64,000 nt of DNA from an uncultured Tateyamaria sp. (GTDB lineage Bacteria > Pseudomonadota > Alphaproteobacteria > Rhodobacterales > Rhodobacteraceae). Positions 8,486-17,896 of the stretch are shown here, in pieces. The stretch lies in NCBI RefSeq assembly GCF_947497045.1, contig NZ_CANMEU010000003.1, forward strand, positions 372,001 through 436,000, given 5' to 3'. Each line of letters opens with the position of its first letter. Within the stretch, counting starts at the first letter, position 1. The position numbers were made by a program, and so were the translations under genes. The notes beneath the pieces were generated by a model. The model ran no database searches. It was not told where the DNA came from and saw only the letters and a program-made list of their open reading frames with translations.

Positions 8486-10027
8486 ATGGAAGTTGCAGTT
8501 CTTTTTGGCCTTGTCGTCGGCTTGATGTTGATCGGTGTGCCCATTGCGGTGTCCTTGGGCATGTCCTCGATCCTGTTTTTGCTGGTGCTGAGTGATACGT
8601 CGCTGGCTTCCATCGCGCAGACGCTGTTTCAGGCGATGGCGGGGCATTATACATTGCTTGCGATACCGTTCTTCATACTCGCGTCGACCTTCATGTCCAC
8701 GGGCGGTGTGGCGCAGCGGATCATCCGGTTTTCCATCGCTGTGGTGGGCCACTTTCCCGGTGGCCTCGCGATTGCGGGGGTGTTTGCCTGCATGATGTTC
8801 GCCGCCCTGTCCGGGTCAAGCCCCGCGACGGTGGTTGCCATCGGGTCGATCGTGATCGCGGGCATGACTCAGGTCGGCTATACCAAGGATTTCGCCGCGG
8901 GCGTGATTGCCAACGCCGGCACCCTCGGCATCCTGATCCCGCCCTCCATCGTGATGGTGGTCTATGCCTCGGCCACGGATGTGTCGGTGGGCCGGATGTT
9001 CCTGGCCGGCGTGATTCCGGGCCTCATGGCTGGATCCATGCTGATGATCACCATCTATGCGATGGCCAAGATCAAGAACCTGCCCAAAGGCGAATGGTTG
9101 GGCTGGGGTGAGGTTGGTGCCTCGGCTGCGGCTGCGTCGGGTGGTCTGTTCCTGATTGTCATCATTCTGGGCGGCATTTACGGGGGTATCTTTACCCCGA
9201 CCGAGGCGGCGGCTGTGGCGGCTGTCTATTCGTTCCTGATTGCCAGCTACATCTACCGCGATATGGGACCGTTTGCCACAGTGCCACCACGCGCGGGCAA
9301 CTTCACCGGCATCACGCTGATGGGCGGTTTGGGCATCGGCATTGTCATCTGGCTCGCCTCGGGCGGGGCGATGGATTTGACCCTTTCGGTGTTGGTCGGA
9401 TTTGGCGTGGCGGCTGTCCTGGCTGTGATCGAACGTGTCGCACGCGGTCTTGATCTGAACCCCGTCGCAATAGGGTCCGACCTGATCCGCATGCCGCTGG
9501 CCTTTGTGCACCGCGACACCAAGAACGCGTTCTTTGAGGCAGGCAAGCTGACCATCACGCTGATGTTCATCATCGCCAACGCGTTGATCCTCAAGCATGT
9601 TTTGACGGATGAGCAGATCCCACAACAGATTGCGGGTGCGATGCTGGATGCCGGGTTTGGCCCGGTTGTGTTCCTGATTATTGTGAACGTCATCCTGCTG
9701 ATTGGCGGTCAGTTCATGGAACCGTCGGGTCTGTTGGTCATCGTCGCCCCCCTGGTTTTTCCCATCGCGATTGAGTTGGGGATCGACCCGATCCATCTGG
9801 GGATCATCATGGTCGTGAACATGGAGATCGGGATGATTACGCCGCCTGTTGGTCTGAACCTGTTTGTGACCTCTGGTGTGGCGGGCATGCCGATGATGCG
9901 TGTCGTGAAGGCCGCGTTGCCGTTTCTGGCTGTGCTGTTCGTGTTCCTGATTATGGTCACGTATATCCCGGCGATTTCGATCTGGCTGCCGACGCTGATG
10001 ATGGGGCCGGAGATTATCGTGCGTTAG
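8486..10027 (+). CDS. dctM: TRAP transporter large permease, DctM type
   Basis: A 513-residue membrane protein with about 12-13 hydrophobic helices; it is the transport subunit of the TRAP system. Family stretches include GLMLIGVPIAVSLGMSS at the N-terminus, ALSGSSPATVVAIGSIVIAGM, NAGTLGILIPPSIVMVVYA, IFTPTEAAAVAAVYSF and, near the C-terminus, GMITPPVGLNLFVTSGVAGMP. It starts three bases after the dctQ stop. It is longer than the common ~430 residues because of an extra membrane segment and linker around residues 255-340. The gene is followed by a GC-rich repeat shared with two other places in the window. Confidence 0.93.
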   Translation: MEVAVLFGLVVGLMLIGVPIAVSLGMSSILFLLVLSDTSLASIAQTLFQAMAGHYTLLAIPFFILASTFMSTGGVAQRIIRFSIAVVGHFPGGLAIAGVFACMMFAALSGSSPATVVAIGSIVIAGMTQVGYTKDFAAGVIANAGTLGILIPPSIVMVVYASATDVSVGRMFLAGVIPGLMAGSMLMITIYAMAKIKNLPKGEWLGWGEVGASAAAASGGLFLIVIILGGIYGGIFTPTEAAAVAAVYSFLIASYIYRDMGPFATVPPRAGNFTGITLMGGLGIGIVIWLASGGAMDLTLSVLVGFGVAAVLAVIERVARGLDLNPVAIGSDLIRMPLAFVHRDTKNAFFEAGKLTITLMFIIANALILKHVLTDEQIPQQIAGAMLDAGFGPVVFLIIVNVILLIGGQFMEPSGLLVIVAPLVFPIAIELGIDPIHLGIIMVVNMEIGMITPPVGLNLFVTSGVAGMPMMRVVKAALPFLAVLFVFLIMVTYIPAISIWLPTLMMGPEIIVR

Positions 10028-10062
10028 GGATGGTCACAGGTTTCGCCTGCGCCGTGCGGGCC

Positions 10063-10171
10063 TGGGGGGCTCTGCCCCTCCAGCCGGAGGCGGGGGCAAT
10101 TGATTTAAGGGGGCTCTGCCCCCCGGCCTTGCGGCCTCCCCCCGGAGTTTATTTGGCAAGATGAAGGTGGA
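10063..10171. repeat. GC-rich gene-end repeat, copy A
   Basis: The gap between dctM and the converging tpiA is filled by GGGGGCTCTGCCCCC-type inverted repeats followed by a core GGAGTTTATTTGGCAAGATG. Related cores occur at 34064-34090 (opposite orientation) and 58210-58240. Here the core runs directly into the tpiA stop codon. The inverted repeats could fold and terminate transcription from both sides. Confidence 0.75.
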
Positions 10172-10918
10172 TCAGGACGCGGCGAGTGCGTCGATGATGG
10201 GTTGGAAGTCTGCGGCTTTGAGGGATGCGCCGCCGACCAGTGCGCCATCCACGTTTTCGGCGGTGAAGATGTCCGCCGCGTTGCTGGGTTTGACCGACCC
10301 GCCATAGAGGATGCGGAAGGTGTTGCCTGCATCGCCGAAGCGGTTCGTCAGCTTGGTGCGGATCATATCGTGGGTTTCGATGATCTGATCGAGCGTGGGC
10401 ACGCGGCCCGTTCCGATGGCCCAGATGGGTTCATAGGCGATGACCGTGTTTTCTCCCGTTGCCTCGTCTGGCACCGACGCGTCCAGCTGTGCAGCGATGA
10501 TGTCGAGTGTGTCGGGGCCTGTCCGCTCCGCCTCGGATTCGCCGATGCAGATGATGGCGCTGAGATTGGCGGCCCATGCGGCTTTTGCTTTGGCCCGTAT
10601 GTCTGCGTTGGTTTCGCCGTGATCCCCGCGCCGTTCGGAGTGGCCCACGATGACAGAAGTGGCCCCCGTGTCAGCGATCATTGTCGCTGCCACATCGCCC
10701 GTATGCGCGCCTGAGGTGGCCGCGTGGCAGTCCTGGCCGCCGATTTCGACGGGGCTGCCTTTGGCGATGTCATGGGCGCGGCTCAGCAAGGGCGTGGGCG
10801 GGCAGATGATGATTTGCGGGCCTTGGGTGGTTTGATTTCCGGCCAATGTGCCAAGCTCGGCCAAAAGCGCTGCATCGCCGTTCATTTTCCAATTGCCTGC
10901 TGCCAGTTTGCGCCGCAT
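10172..10918 (-). CDS. tpiA: Triosephosphate isomerase
   Basis: A 248-residue glycolytic/gluconeogenic enzyme interconverting dihydroxyacetone phosphate and glyceraldehyde 3-phosphate. The catalytic set is complete: Lys11 in NWKMNG, His93 in VGHSERR and Glu163 in AYEPIWAIGTG, with the phosphate-gripping loop after it and the late LYGGSVKPSNA motif. Full length. It is transcribed alone, divergently from an oxygenase gene, and its stop abuts a GC-rich repeat. Confidence 0.97.
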   Translation of the reverse strand: MRRKLAAGNWKMNGDAALLAELGTLAGNQTTQGPQIIICPPTPLLSRAHDIAKGSPVEIGGQDCHAATSGAHTGDVAATMIADTGATSVIVGHSERRGDHGETNADIRAKAKAAWAANLSAIICIGESEAERTGPDTLDIIAAQLDASVPDEATGENTVIAYEPIWAIGTGRVPTLDQIIETHDMIRTKLTNRFGDAGNTFRILYGGSVKPSNAADIFTAENVDGALVGGASLKAADFQPIIDALAAS

Positions 10919-11009
10919 GTGCCTGTCGCCTTCTCGTTAGGGTCGCCTTGGTCCTAGCATTGGGCGCGACGCTGCGCTAGGGCTGCACGAACGGGTGAGG
11001 GAGGGTGAC

Positions 11010-11915
11010 ATGATCCCACGGATTGATGCAGCCGCACTTGCGGCGGGAGCGCCGGACGCGCTTGAGGCGCTGCGCCTGGCGGCGACGGGCGTGGGTTTTG
11101 CCATCGTCTATAACACCGCGCTGACGCCCGCGCGGGTTTCTGAGGCCATTGCGACCTATGCTGCGTTTTTTCATCTGCCCGAGGCCGAGAAACGAGCGGT
11201 GGATATGGCCCGCACCGGATCGAACCGGGGGTGGGGGGCTGCCGGATCAGAACAGGTTGACCCGGATGCAAACCCTGACTACAAGCAGTTCTTTGATGTC
11301 GGATTTGCGTTGCCTGAGGGTCATCCGCTGGCGGGGGACATGTTTTATGCCCCTAATATCTGGCCGGATGATCCCACGTTTTACGCCGTGATTTCAGCCT
11401 ATTACAGTGATGCGCTGAAAGTTGCGATGACTGTGTTGCGCGGGTTGGCACAGGCCATTGGGGCGGATGTCACCTATTTTGATGAGGCGTTCAAGGCCCC
11501 TATGGCGCTGTTGCGGGGAAACTATTACCCGGCCCGCCCGGATTGGGCCGGGGCCAAGGATTTCGGGATTGCAACCCACACGGATTATGGATGTCTCACA
11601 TTATTGGCCACGGATGGCTCACCCGGACTTGAGGTGCGCAAGCGTGGTGGGGGGTGGATCCCGCTCAGTGCACCGCCCGGCGAGTTCATCATCAACTTTG
11701 GCGAGATGATCGAGTTCTGGACCGATGGGGTGGTCAAGGCGACGCCGCACCGGGTGGTTGGTGGCACGCAGGAGCGGATTTCAGTCCCGCTGTTTTTCAA
11801 TCCGACCTATGACACGAATGTGGCCCCGTCCGGCAGTGGCACGGTGATCAAGGCGGGCGACCATCTTAGCGCACGATTCCGCGAGACTTATGTACATTTG
11901 CAAGGAAAATCATAA
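11010..11915 (+). CDS. Isopenicillin N synthase-like 2-oxoglutarate/Fe(II) oxygenase
   Basis: A 301-residue protein with the two-part architecture of the IPNS-like dioxygenases: a DIOX_N-type N-terminus (VGFAIVYNTALTPARVSEAIATYAAFFHLP, then NRGWGAAGSEQVDP) and a jelly-roll 2OG-FeII_Oxy domain. Iron ligands are visible as HTD (IATHTDYGCLTLL) and the distal His in TPHRVVGG; the 2OG anchor is RISVPLFF. The start at 11010 follows GGGAGGGTG. Members act on small molecules, and many Rhodobacterales carry such genes without a known substrate. The neighbours give no pathway clue. Confidence 0.88.
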   Translation: MIPRIDAAALAAGAPDALEALRLAATGVGFAIVYNTALTPARVSEAIATYAAFFHLPEAEKRAVDMARTGSNRGWGAAGSEQVDPDANPDYKQFFDVGFALPEGHPLAGDMFYAPNIWPDDPTFYAVISAYYSDALKVAMTVLRGLAQAIGADVTYFDEAFKAPMALLRGNYYPARPDWAGAKDFGIATHTDYGCLTLLATDGSPGLEVRKRGGGWIPLSAPPGEFIINFGEMIEFWTDGVVKATPHRVVGGTQERISVPLFFNPTYDTNVAPSGSGTVIKAGDHLSARFRETYVHLQGKS

Positions 11916-11948
11916 GAGTATTGTGGTTAACTCACCTGTTACATGAGC

Positions 11949-12272
11949 TTAGAGATGGGCGATTGCGGCGCGGGCCAACGCGACCGCCTCGTCCGCATCA
12001 TCAAGGGCGCTGTCGGGCAATTCCCAGTAGGGCATGGACGCCGGGGCTTTGCCTTCTCGCTGGTAGGTCCAGCGGGTGAGGCCCATCTTATCGAAACGGC
12101 CCTGCATCTCGCCCTGACCTTTGAGCAGCAACCGCCCGTCGGACATCAGAACCGCAAAGATGCTGCCCGCATGATAAATCCCCAAGCCCCCAAACATCTT
12201 TCGGGTACTCAGCAATCCCAGGTCGGCAAAAAGATCAAGTGCGTGAGCGATCTCTTCGTCCGAGACGGCCAT
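11949..12272 (-). CDS. TfoX/Sxy N-terminal domain protein
   Basis: A 107-residue protein consisting of a TfoX_N domain (RKMFGGLGIYHAGSIFAVLMSDGRLLLKG). The C-terminal domain found in the competence regulator TfoX is missing, so a role in competence should not be assumed. The ATG at 12272 (MAVSDEEIAHALDLF) is chosen; the longer frame overlaps the upstream gene. It follows the A-type Fe-S carrier gene with a one-base gap, indicating an operon. Function unknown. Confidence 0.82.
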   Translation of the reverse strand: MAVSDEEIAHALDLFADLGLLSTRKMFGGLGIYHAGSIFAVLMSDGRLLLKGQGEMQGRFDKMGLTRWTYQREGKAPASMPYWELPDSALDDADEAVALARAAIAHL

Positions 12273-12273
12273 G

Positions 12274-12654
12274 TCAGGAGGCGCTTTGTTCGGCGGCCAG
12301 GGTGTCCAAGTCTTTGAAATTGATCGATTCACCACAACCGCAGGCATCTGCCACATTGGGGTTGTTGAACTTAAACCCGGACTCGAGCAGCGCGGTTTCG
12401 TAGTCGATTTCAGTGCCGAACAGGAACATCTGCGCCATGGGCGCGATCAGCACGCGGGCCCCATCCTGTTCAACTGCTTCGTCGTTGGGGTCGGCCTGAT
12501 CGACATATTCCATGGTGTATTCCATGCCTGCACAGCCCCCTTTCTTGACGCCGATGCGCAGGCCGGAATGGCCTTCCTTCTCCATCAATTTGGCGATTTG
12601 AGCGGCGGCACGGGGGGTGATGCTGACGGCTTGTTTGCCGGGGATCGAAAACAT
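12274..12654 (-). CDS. A-type iron-sulfur carrier protein (IscA/SufA/ErpA family)
   Basis: A 126-residue HesB/IscA-family protein that carries and delivers Fe-S clusters. The three conserved cysteines are present: Cys in KKGGCAGMEY and the CGCGE pair near the C-terminus (ADACGCGESINF). N-terminal residues SITPRAAAQIAKLMEKEG are typical. Which of IscA, SufA or ErpA it corresponds to cannot be settled from the sequence alone. It is transcribed with the TfoX-domain gene. Confidence 0.92.
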   Translation of the reverse strand: MFSIPGKQAVSITPRAAAQIAKLMEKEGHSGLRIGVKKGGCAGMEYTMEYVDQADPNDEAVEQDGARVLIAPMAQMFLFGTEIDYETALLESGFKFNNPNVADACGCGESINFKDLDTLAAEQSAS

Positions 12655-12669
12655 GGGTGAGAACCTCGA

Positions 12670-13539
12670 TTATCCGACTGTTAAGGTAGGGCTTTGGCGG
12701 GCGTCGTGCAAGGGTGTGTGCATGCGCAACCCCATTGCAATGGCGTCGAGGGCCGCGCGGATGGCGGGGTCGTGCCGCGTGTCCTGATGACAGACCAGCC
12801 ATTCCTCGCAGGTGAGCGCGTCGATGATGTCGCTGACGCGCACAAGGTTGGGCACGGCGTCGCCTGCAAAGGTCGGCAGCACGACGCGCCCGATACTGCC
12901 GCGGGCCAGCGCCATGCGGATTTGCGGATCATTGGATACGGCGACCATCTGATCGCCGTGATTGGCCACTGTCCACGCCTCGGACGGCAGGTTGGCGGTG
13001 TCATCGCTTGGCCCGATCCACCCCGTGATATCGGGCGACGTGGCATAGACGGCGTGCTGCACCGTGCCGGTGCGCCGCCCGGCAAGCCAGGGGTGGTTGG
13101 GGCGGCGGTTGCGCACGCCGATATCGACCTCGCGCCGTTCGATATCCATGTCGAGGTTGCAACTGACGAATTCCGGGGTCCAGGCCGAATCCGGTGTCCA
13201 ATAGGCGGTCAGGATACGGGCGAGGAATTCTGACGTCCATGTGCCCGCCGACACCCGCACGCGGGGCGGGCCGGACTGGGCGGCGGACCAATGGGCGATG
13301 TCGCGGGCGGCGGCTTCCATCCGCTTGGCCCGTTCCAGCAGCGCGCGCCCTTCGGCGGTGGGGGTATAGCCGCTGGCCCCGTGCACAAAGAGGCGCCGCC
13401 CGGTGCGCTGTTCCAGCGCGGTCATGCGCCGCGACAGGGTCGCCTGGCTGAGCCCGGTTTCGCGCGCCGCGCCCGCAAGGGTGCCCGCACGGGCGACGGC
13501 CGTGAAGAGGCCGAAATCTGTCCAATCGGTGATTTGCAT
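12670..13539 (-). CDS. LysR family transcriptional regulator
   Basis: A 289-residue regulator with an N-terminal winged helix-turn-helix (FGLFTAVARAGTLAGAARETGLSQATLSRRMTALEQRTG) and a LysR-type effector domain. The start at 13539 (MQITDWTDF) is family-like; the upstream extension in the same frame is ruled out by the promoter region it would cover. It is divergent from a small basic-protein gene. It resembles the AmpR/GcvA-like branch, but the target is unknown. Confidence 0.88.
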   Translation of the reverse strand: MQITDWTDFGLFTAVARAGTLAGAARETGLSQATLSRRMTALEQRTGRRLFVHGASGYTPTAEGRALLERAKRMEAAARDIAHWSAAQSGPPRVRVSAGTWTSEFLARILTAYWTPDSAWTPEFVSCNLDMDIERREVDIGVRNRRPNHPWLAGRRTGTVQHAVYATSPDITGWIGPSDDTANLPSEAWTVANHGDQMVAVSNDPQIRMALARGSIGRVVLPTFAGDAVPNLVRVSDIIDALTCEEWLVCHQDTRHDPAIRAALDAIAMGLRMHTPLHDARQSPTLTVG

Positions 13540-13623
13540 AAATGCAAGCCTAGTTGGGTTTCTGAGGTCTGACAATGCCGACCATGGGCTGCCATCTTGA
13601 GGGTGTAACAGAAAGGATGTGCC

Positions 13624-13770
13624 ATGCGTCACCCCTATAGATCAATGGAAATGAACAGTTTGTACCAGCAGGAGCAGAGCGAGTTTGCAAAAATGAAAGA
13701 GGACATGCAAAACCGCAAGCGCCGGGCGCGGCGTCGGCGGATTCTGATGTGGGTTTTGCGCCGCCTGTGA
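13624..13770 (+). CDS. Small basic protein, 48 residues
   Basis: An unrecognised 48-codon reading frame, MRHPYRSMEMNSLYQQEQSE onward. Residues 15-30 are charged and helical; residues 31-39 are extremely Arg/Lys rich (RKRRARRRR); the C-terminus is hydrophobic (ILMWVLRRL). A GAAAGGA ribosome binding site lies eight bases before the ATG and a strong terminator follows the stop by about six bases, which supports a real transcription unit. It could be a membrane-associated or nucleic-acid-binding peptide. It is divergent from the LysR gene, which may control it. Confidence 0.55.
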   Translation: MRHPYRSMEMNSLYQQEQSEFAKMKEDMQNRKRRARRRRILMWVLRRL

Positions 13771-13776
13771 GACACG

Positions 13777-13811
13777 AAAAAGGGCCGCCGGGATAACCGG
13801 CGACCCTTTTT
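13777..13811. terminator. Bidirectional rho-independent terminator
   Basis: AAAAAGGG-CC-GCCGG, loop GATAA, CCGGC-GA-CCCTTTTT: a strong hairpin with an A-run on one side and a T-run on the other, between the small basic-protein gene and the converging SufT-like gene. Confidence 0.85.
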
Positions 13812-13840
13812 CGCGTCTGTGTTGCCCGCGTCAGGGCGTG

Positions 13841-14203
13841 TTACATAAAGCCCAGTTCAAGCCGTGCCTCGTCCGACATCATCTCCATCCCCCAGGGCGG
13901 TTCCCACGTCAGAGCCACATCCACCTGTTTGACACCGGGGATCGGTTCGACCGCATCGGCAACCCAACCCGGCATCTCACCCGCGACCGGGCACCCTGGC
14001 GCGGTCAGCGACATGATGATGTTCACTTCGTTCTCGGCATTGATGTCGATGGTGTAGATCAACCCGAGTTCAAAGATATTCACAGGGATTTCAGGGTCAT
14101 AGACCGAACGGCAGGCTTCGACCACCGCCTCGTGCAGGGGGTGGTCCGTTGATGAGGGCGCAATCAGTGGCGTCCCCTGAAGCTGTTCATTGGGCTGGTT
14201 CAT
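13841..14203 (-). CDS. MIP18/DUF59-type Fe-S assembly protein (SufT-like)
   Basis: A 120-residue protein of the MIP18/PaaD-like family used in Fe-S cluster maturation. The diagnostic part is VYDPEIPVNIFELGLIYTIDI followed by the conserved cysteine in MSLTAPGCPVAGEMP; the C-terminal half (VDVALTWEPPWGMEMMSDEARLELG) is complete. In this group it is often found with suf genes; here it stands alone behind a terminator, though the window also has an A-type carrier gene 1.2 kb away. The name sufT is plausible but is not assigned. Confidence 0.87.
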   Translation of the reverse strand: MNQPNEQLQGTPLIAPSSTDHPLHEAVVEACRSVYDPEIPVNIFELGLIYTIDINAENEVNIIMSLTAPGCPVAGEMPGWVADAVEPIPGVKQVDVALTWEPPWGMEMMSDEARLELGFM

Positions 14204-14274
14204 GTCATCCCCGCTTTCGTTCCTGAGCGTTTATATAGGGATAGTGGCGCAGGCGGTAAAGGGCGTGGCCTGCA

Positions 14275-15066
14275 TCACTCGCGAATCTGCTGCACGGTTG
14301 TGATCAGCTTGGTCTGGTCCACTTCGATGAGCCCGCGCCGTGGCCTGTCCAGATCGATGATCAGGAACACAAGGATCACGATCAGCGTCATCATTGCATA
14401 GACGGGTACGCCCGGGCGCACATTCGAGATCGCCGAGGCGAACCCGATCACGGCCCCAAGCAGGATGAATGTCCCAAACAGCAGGAACAGCACCAGTTCG
14501 GGCACATGCCGGTCGATGGCCGCATCCCGCGTGGCCAGCGCGTCGATCATGTCGTTGAGGCTGGCGGCAAAGCCCATGGTCACGGGCGAGGGGTTCCGCT
14601 GCGCCTCTTGGGCCGCAATCTCCCAAATCTGGTCGAACATGCCTTCGGCCTGCGCGATCAGCCGGTCACGGGTGCCGGCCTCGATTGAGGGCACGGTCGA
14701 GGCGGTCAGGCGCAACTGGGCGTAAAGGCGAAACAGGTCCTTCACCTCGCTTTGGGCCGGTTCGGCCACAAGGTCCGTGCGCAGCCACGCGGTGCCGATG
14801 GCGTTGGCTTCGTTCACCACTTGGCTGGCCCGTTCGTCATAGCGCCCGAGCGAGAGCGAAAAGGTAAAACCGAGCAGCAGTGCCAAAAGACCGAGGAGAG
14901 AGCCCTGCACCGCATTGGCCTGGCTTTTGCTTTCCTCGTTTTCGTTGCGTTGCAGGCGCTTGCCGGTCACGATGCCCAGCCACATGGCCGTGATCATCAG
15001 CAGGAACAGGCCGCCGGAGACCAGATAAGAGGGGATGTCGTACATAAGTTCTGTTTGGCCCATCAT
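14275..15066 (-). CDS. DUF4239-like membrane protein
   Basis: A protein of about 263 residues with four likely transmembrane helices: two near the N-terminus (YLVSGGLFLLMITAMWLGIVTG and VQGSLLGLLALLLGFTFSLSL) and two near the C-terminus (LVLFLLFGTFILLGAVIGFA and VYAMMTLIVILVFLIIDLD). Between them lies a soluble helical region of about 110 residues (DERASQVVNEANAIGTAWLR). This is the bestrophin-like DUF4239 pattern; function unknown. The start is uncertain: 15066, 15063 or 15045 are all possible, and GGAG upstream favours 15066. Confidence 0.72.
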   Translation of the reverse strand: MMGQTELMYDIPSYLVSGGLFLLMITAMWLGIVTGKRLQRNENEESKSQANAVQGSLLGLLALLLGFTFSLSLGRYDERASQVVNEANAIGTAWLRTDLVAEPAQSEVKDLFRLYAQLRLTASTVPSIEAGTRDRLIAQAEGMFDQIWEIAAQEAQRNPSPVTMGFAASLNDMIDALATRDAAIDRHVPELVLFLLFGTFILLGAVIGFASAISNVRPGVPVYAMMTLIVILVFLIIDLDRPRRGLIEVDQTKLITTVQQIRE

Positions 15067-15179
15067 GTGCTCCGCTGTGCCTGTATCAGCCCCAGAATGC
15101 GGGCTGATCGTCACGGCGCAACCCAATTCAGGTGGCTTTCATGTTTTGCGATTTGGGTGTGTTGTTCACGTAGCGGACC

Positions 15180-16556
15180 TCATTTGCGCCGCCGTGCAGG
15201 TTGTGGTTTTACCCGCAGTTCGATCATGTCGTAGATCTTGCCGACAATATCCTTGCCTGTGGCCTTTTCGATCCCCTCGAAACCGGGGCTTGAGTTGACC
15301 TCAAGCACCTTTGGCCCGGTTTCTGATCGCAGCAGGTCGACACCGGATTTTCCCAGACCAAAGGCCCGCGCCGCCCGCACCGCGGTGTCGCGCTCTTCCT
15401 TGCTGATACGCACGGATGTGGCCGACCCGCCCCGGTGCAGGTTCGAGCGGAAATCGCCCTCTGCCCCGGTCCGTTTCATGGAGCCAACCACCTTGCCGTC
15501 AACCACGAGGCAGCGGATGTCCTCGCCCGCGGCCTCCTTGACGAAGTCCTGCACCAGAAAGTTGGCGCGCAAGCCTCGAAAGGCGTCAATCACCGACTCG
15601 GCGGCCTTTTTCGTTTCGGCCAGCACGACCCCTTTGCCTTGGGTCGATTCCAGCAGTTTCACGATCACAGGGGCGGACCCGACCAGCCCCAGGATGTTGG
15701 CCGTATCGCGTGGTGAGGCTGCAAAGGCGGTCGTGGGCATGCCGATCTTCTTGCCTGCGAGGATCTGATGGGCGTGCAGCTTGTCGCGGCTTGCCGTGAT
15801 CCCTGCCGATCCGTTCACGCAATAGGTGCCCGTGGTTTCGAACTGGCGGATCACAGCCGTGCCATAGGCCGTGACCGAGGCCCCGATGCGCGGGATCACC
15901 GCGTCATAGCGGGGCAGGCGCTTGCCGTCATAGTGCACTTCGGGGGCCATCGCGTTGATCGCCATATAGCAGCGCGTGGTATCGATCACCTCGACCGTGT
16001 GACCGCGTGCCTCGCCCACTTCGACCAAGCGGCGGGTGGAATAATTGTCCTCGCGGCTGAGCACGGCAATACGCAAGGAGCGCGAGGGCGCGACCTTGCG
16101 CATGGTGGCCGAGTGATAGACGTCGTAGTTCAACTCGGGCTGAAGCCGCTTTTCGGAGGCGGTGATGGTGATATGATCCTGCAAGGCTTGTCGCCCCAGC
16201 AACATCCGGCTGGTCATCGAGGACCGGTCCGTCAGCGTGACTTCGATCGGCCAGCTTTGCCCGGCGACGGATAATTTGGTTTCGATCACATAGCGCAATT
16301 CCGCTTCACCATTGGACGAGGTCACCTCGCGGCGATCAAGGATCGGGGCCGAACAGGTGATCGACACGTGATCCTTGCCCGCCACCGGAAACACGTTGAA
16401 GCGCACCTTGGGCGCTTTGGAGGGGCCGAACACTTCGATATCGTGGGCATGCAGCGCCGAGGTGCGTGCCCCGGTGTCGATCTTGGCCTTGAGCGCGGGC
16501 AACCCGAGGTCGGGCAGTTCAATCCATTCTTCCCAGCCAAAATTCAAAATATCCAT
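15180..16556 (-). CDS. rimK: RimB-RimK fusion: retropepsin-like zinc protease plus ATP-grasp glutamate ligase
   Basis: A 458-residue protein made of two domains that are separate genes in many bacteria. Residues 1-150 form the RimB-type ATP-dependent zinc protease/retropepsin-like domain (DUF785) with the active-site motif [13 protein letters not shown]. Residues 160-450 form a RimK ATP-grasp ligase: [10 protein letters not shown] start, [30 protein letters not shown], and the metal-binding end [19 protein letters not shown]. RimK adds glutamates to ribosomal protein S6 in other bacteria and RimB trims them (family knowledge), so both activities may be in one chain here. The gene stands alone. 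Confidence 0.88.
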   Translation of the reverse strand: MDILNFGWEEWIELPDLGLPALKAKIDTGARTSALHAHDIEVFGPSKAPKVRFNVFPVAGKDHVSITCSAPILDRREVTSSNGEAELRYVIETKLSVAGQSWPIEVTLTDRSSMTSRMLLGRQALQDHITITASEKRLQPELNYDVYHSATMRKVAPSRSLRIAVLSREDNYSTRRLVEVGEARGHTVEVIDTTRCYMAINAMAPEVHYDGKRLPRYDAVIPRIGASVTAYGTAVIRQFETTGTYCVNGSAGITASRDKLHAHQILAGKKIGMPTTAFAASPRDTANILGLVGSAPVIVKLLESTQGKGVVLAETKKAAESVIDAFRGLRANFLVQDFVKEAAGEDIRCLVVDGKVVGSMKRTGAEGDFRSNLHRGGSATSVRISKEERDTAVRAARAFGLGKSGVDLLRSETGPKVLEVNSSPGFEGIEKATGKDIVGKIYDMIELRVKPQPARRRK

Positions 16557-16684
16557 GTGTGGTGCCCTTTCGGCTGGGATGAGACGTCAGGTGTAGCAAG
16601 GCCGCCCTACAGCTTCAACGCGAACGTGGCTTTGGCGCGTGTGGGGGCTTGGCTTTTGCCGTCTCAATGGGCATGAGGCGGCCC

Positions 16685-17812
16685 ATGAGCACATTTTCCT
16701 TTGAACTGGCCGCCACCGATGGGCGCGCCCGCACCGGCACCATTTCGACCCCGCGGGGCGACATTCGCACGCCTGCCTTCATGCCCGTGGGCACTGCGGC
16801 TACGGTCAAGGCGATGCTGCCCGGATCGGTGCGCGAAACGGGTGCCGATATTTTGCTGGGCAATACCTATCACCTGATGCTGCGCCCCACGGCGGAACGG
16901 ATTGATGCCTTGGGCGGGCTGCACAAATTTATGAACTGGGATCGCCCGATCCTGACCGACAGTGGCGGTTTTCAGGTGATGAGCCTTGCCGGTCTGCGCA
17001 AGCTCACCGAAGAGGGGGTGACGTTCAAATCCCACATTGATGGGTCCAAACACAACCTCACCCCCGAACGCTCGATGGAAATCCAGCGCCTGCTCGGCTC
17101 GGATATCGTGATGTGTTTTGATGAATGCCCCGCGCTGCCTGCGGATCGGGACCGGATCGCGCAAAGCATGGAGTTGTCGATGCGATGGGCGGCCCGGTCG
17201 CGCGCGGCCTTCGGGGATCGTCCCGGTCATGCCCTGTTCGGCATCCAGCAGGGCGGGCTTGAGGAAGACCTGCGCGGCCGAAGCGCCGAAGCCTTGGTTG
17301 AGATTGGGTTTGAGGGTTATGCGGTCGGTGGACTGGCTGTGGGCGAGGGGCAGGAGGCGATGTTTGGCTGCCTTGACTATGCGCCCGCACAACTGCCCGC
17401 CGACAAGCCCCGCTACCTCATGGGGGTGGGCAAGCCCGACGATATCGTGGGTGCCGTCGCGCGCGGGATCGATATGATGGACTGCGTGTTGCCGTCGCGG
17501 TCGGGGCGCACGGGGCAGGTGTTTACCCGCCACGGTGTGCTGAATATCAAAAACGCGCGGCACATGGACGATCCGCGCCCCTTGGATGAAAACTGCGGCT
17601 GCCCGGCCTGTCGCGGCTATTCGCGCGCCTATCTGCATCACGTGTTCCGCAGCCAGGAAATCATCTCGTCCATGCTGCTGACCTGGCACAATCTGCATTA
17701 CTATCAGGATCTTATGGCTGGGATGCGCGAAGCAATCGCGGCCGGTGCCTTCGAGGCATGGCAAGCCGATTTCCACGCGGGCCGCGCGCAGGGTGACATC
17801 GAACCTTTGTGA
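16685..17812 (+). CDS. tgt: tRNA-guanine transglycosylase
   Basis: A 375-residue enzyme that exchanges guanine-34 for preQ1 in GUN-anticodon tRNAs on the way to queuosine; the two GUC tRNA-Asp genes in this window encode likely substrates. Catalytic motifs are [11 protein letters not shown], the nucleophile region [18 protein letters not shown] and the zinc site [18 protein letters not shown]. The start at 16685 ([13 protein letters not shown]) matches the family; upstream frame extension is discarded. Full length. Confidence 0.96.
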   Translation: MSTFSFELAATDGRARTGTISTPRGDIRTPAFMPVGTAATVKAMLPGSVRETGADILLGNTYHLMLRPTAERIDALGGLHKFMNWDRPILTDSGGFQVMSLAGLRKLTEEGVTFKSHIDGSKHNLTPERSMEIQRLLGSDIVMCFDECPALPADRDRIAQSMELSMRWAARSRAAFGDRPGHALFGIQQGGLEEDLRGRSAEALVEIGFEGYAVGGLAVGEGQEAMFGCLDYAPAQLPADKPRYLMGVGKPDDIVGAVARGIDMMDCVLPSRSGRTGQVFTRHGVLNIKNARHMDDPRPLDENCGCPACRGYSRAYLHHVFRSQEIISSMLLTWHNLHYYQDLMAGMREAIAAGAFEAWQADFHAGRAQGDIEPL

Positions 17813-17896
17813 GCAGAGGTCAGGAATACCTCCATCGTTTGTTTATCCTTTTCGCGTTAGGGTCAGGGCATTCACACACCCTGGGGAGGGATCGTC

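Noticed and set aside
8816-9796. Long antisense frame in dctM
   Set aside because: Shadow of dctM codon bias; composition His/Asp/Arg-rich with no start signal or family resemblance.
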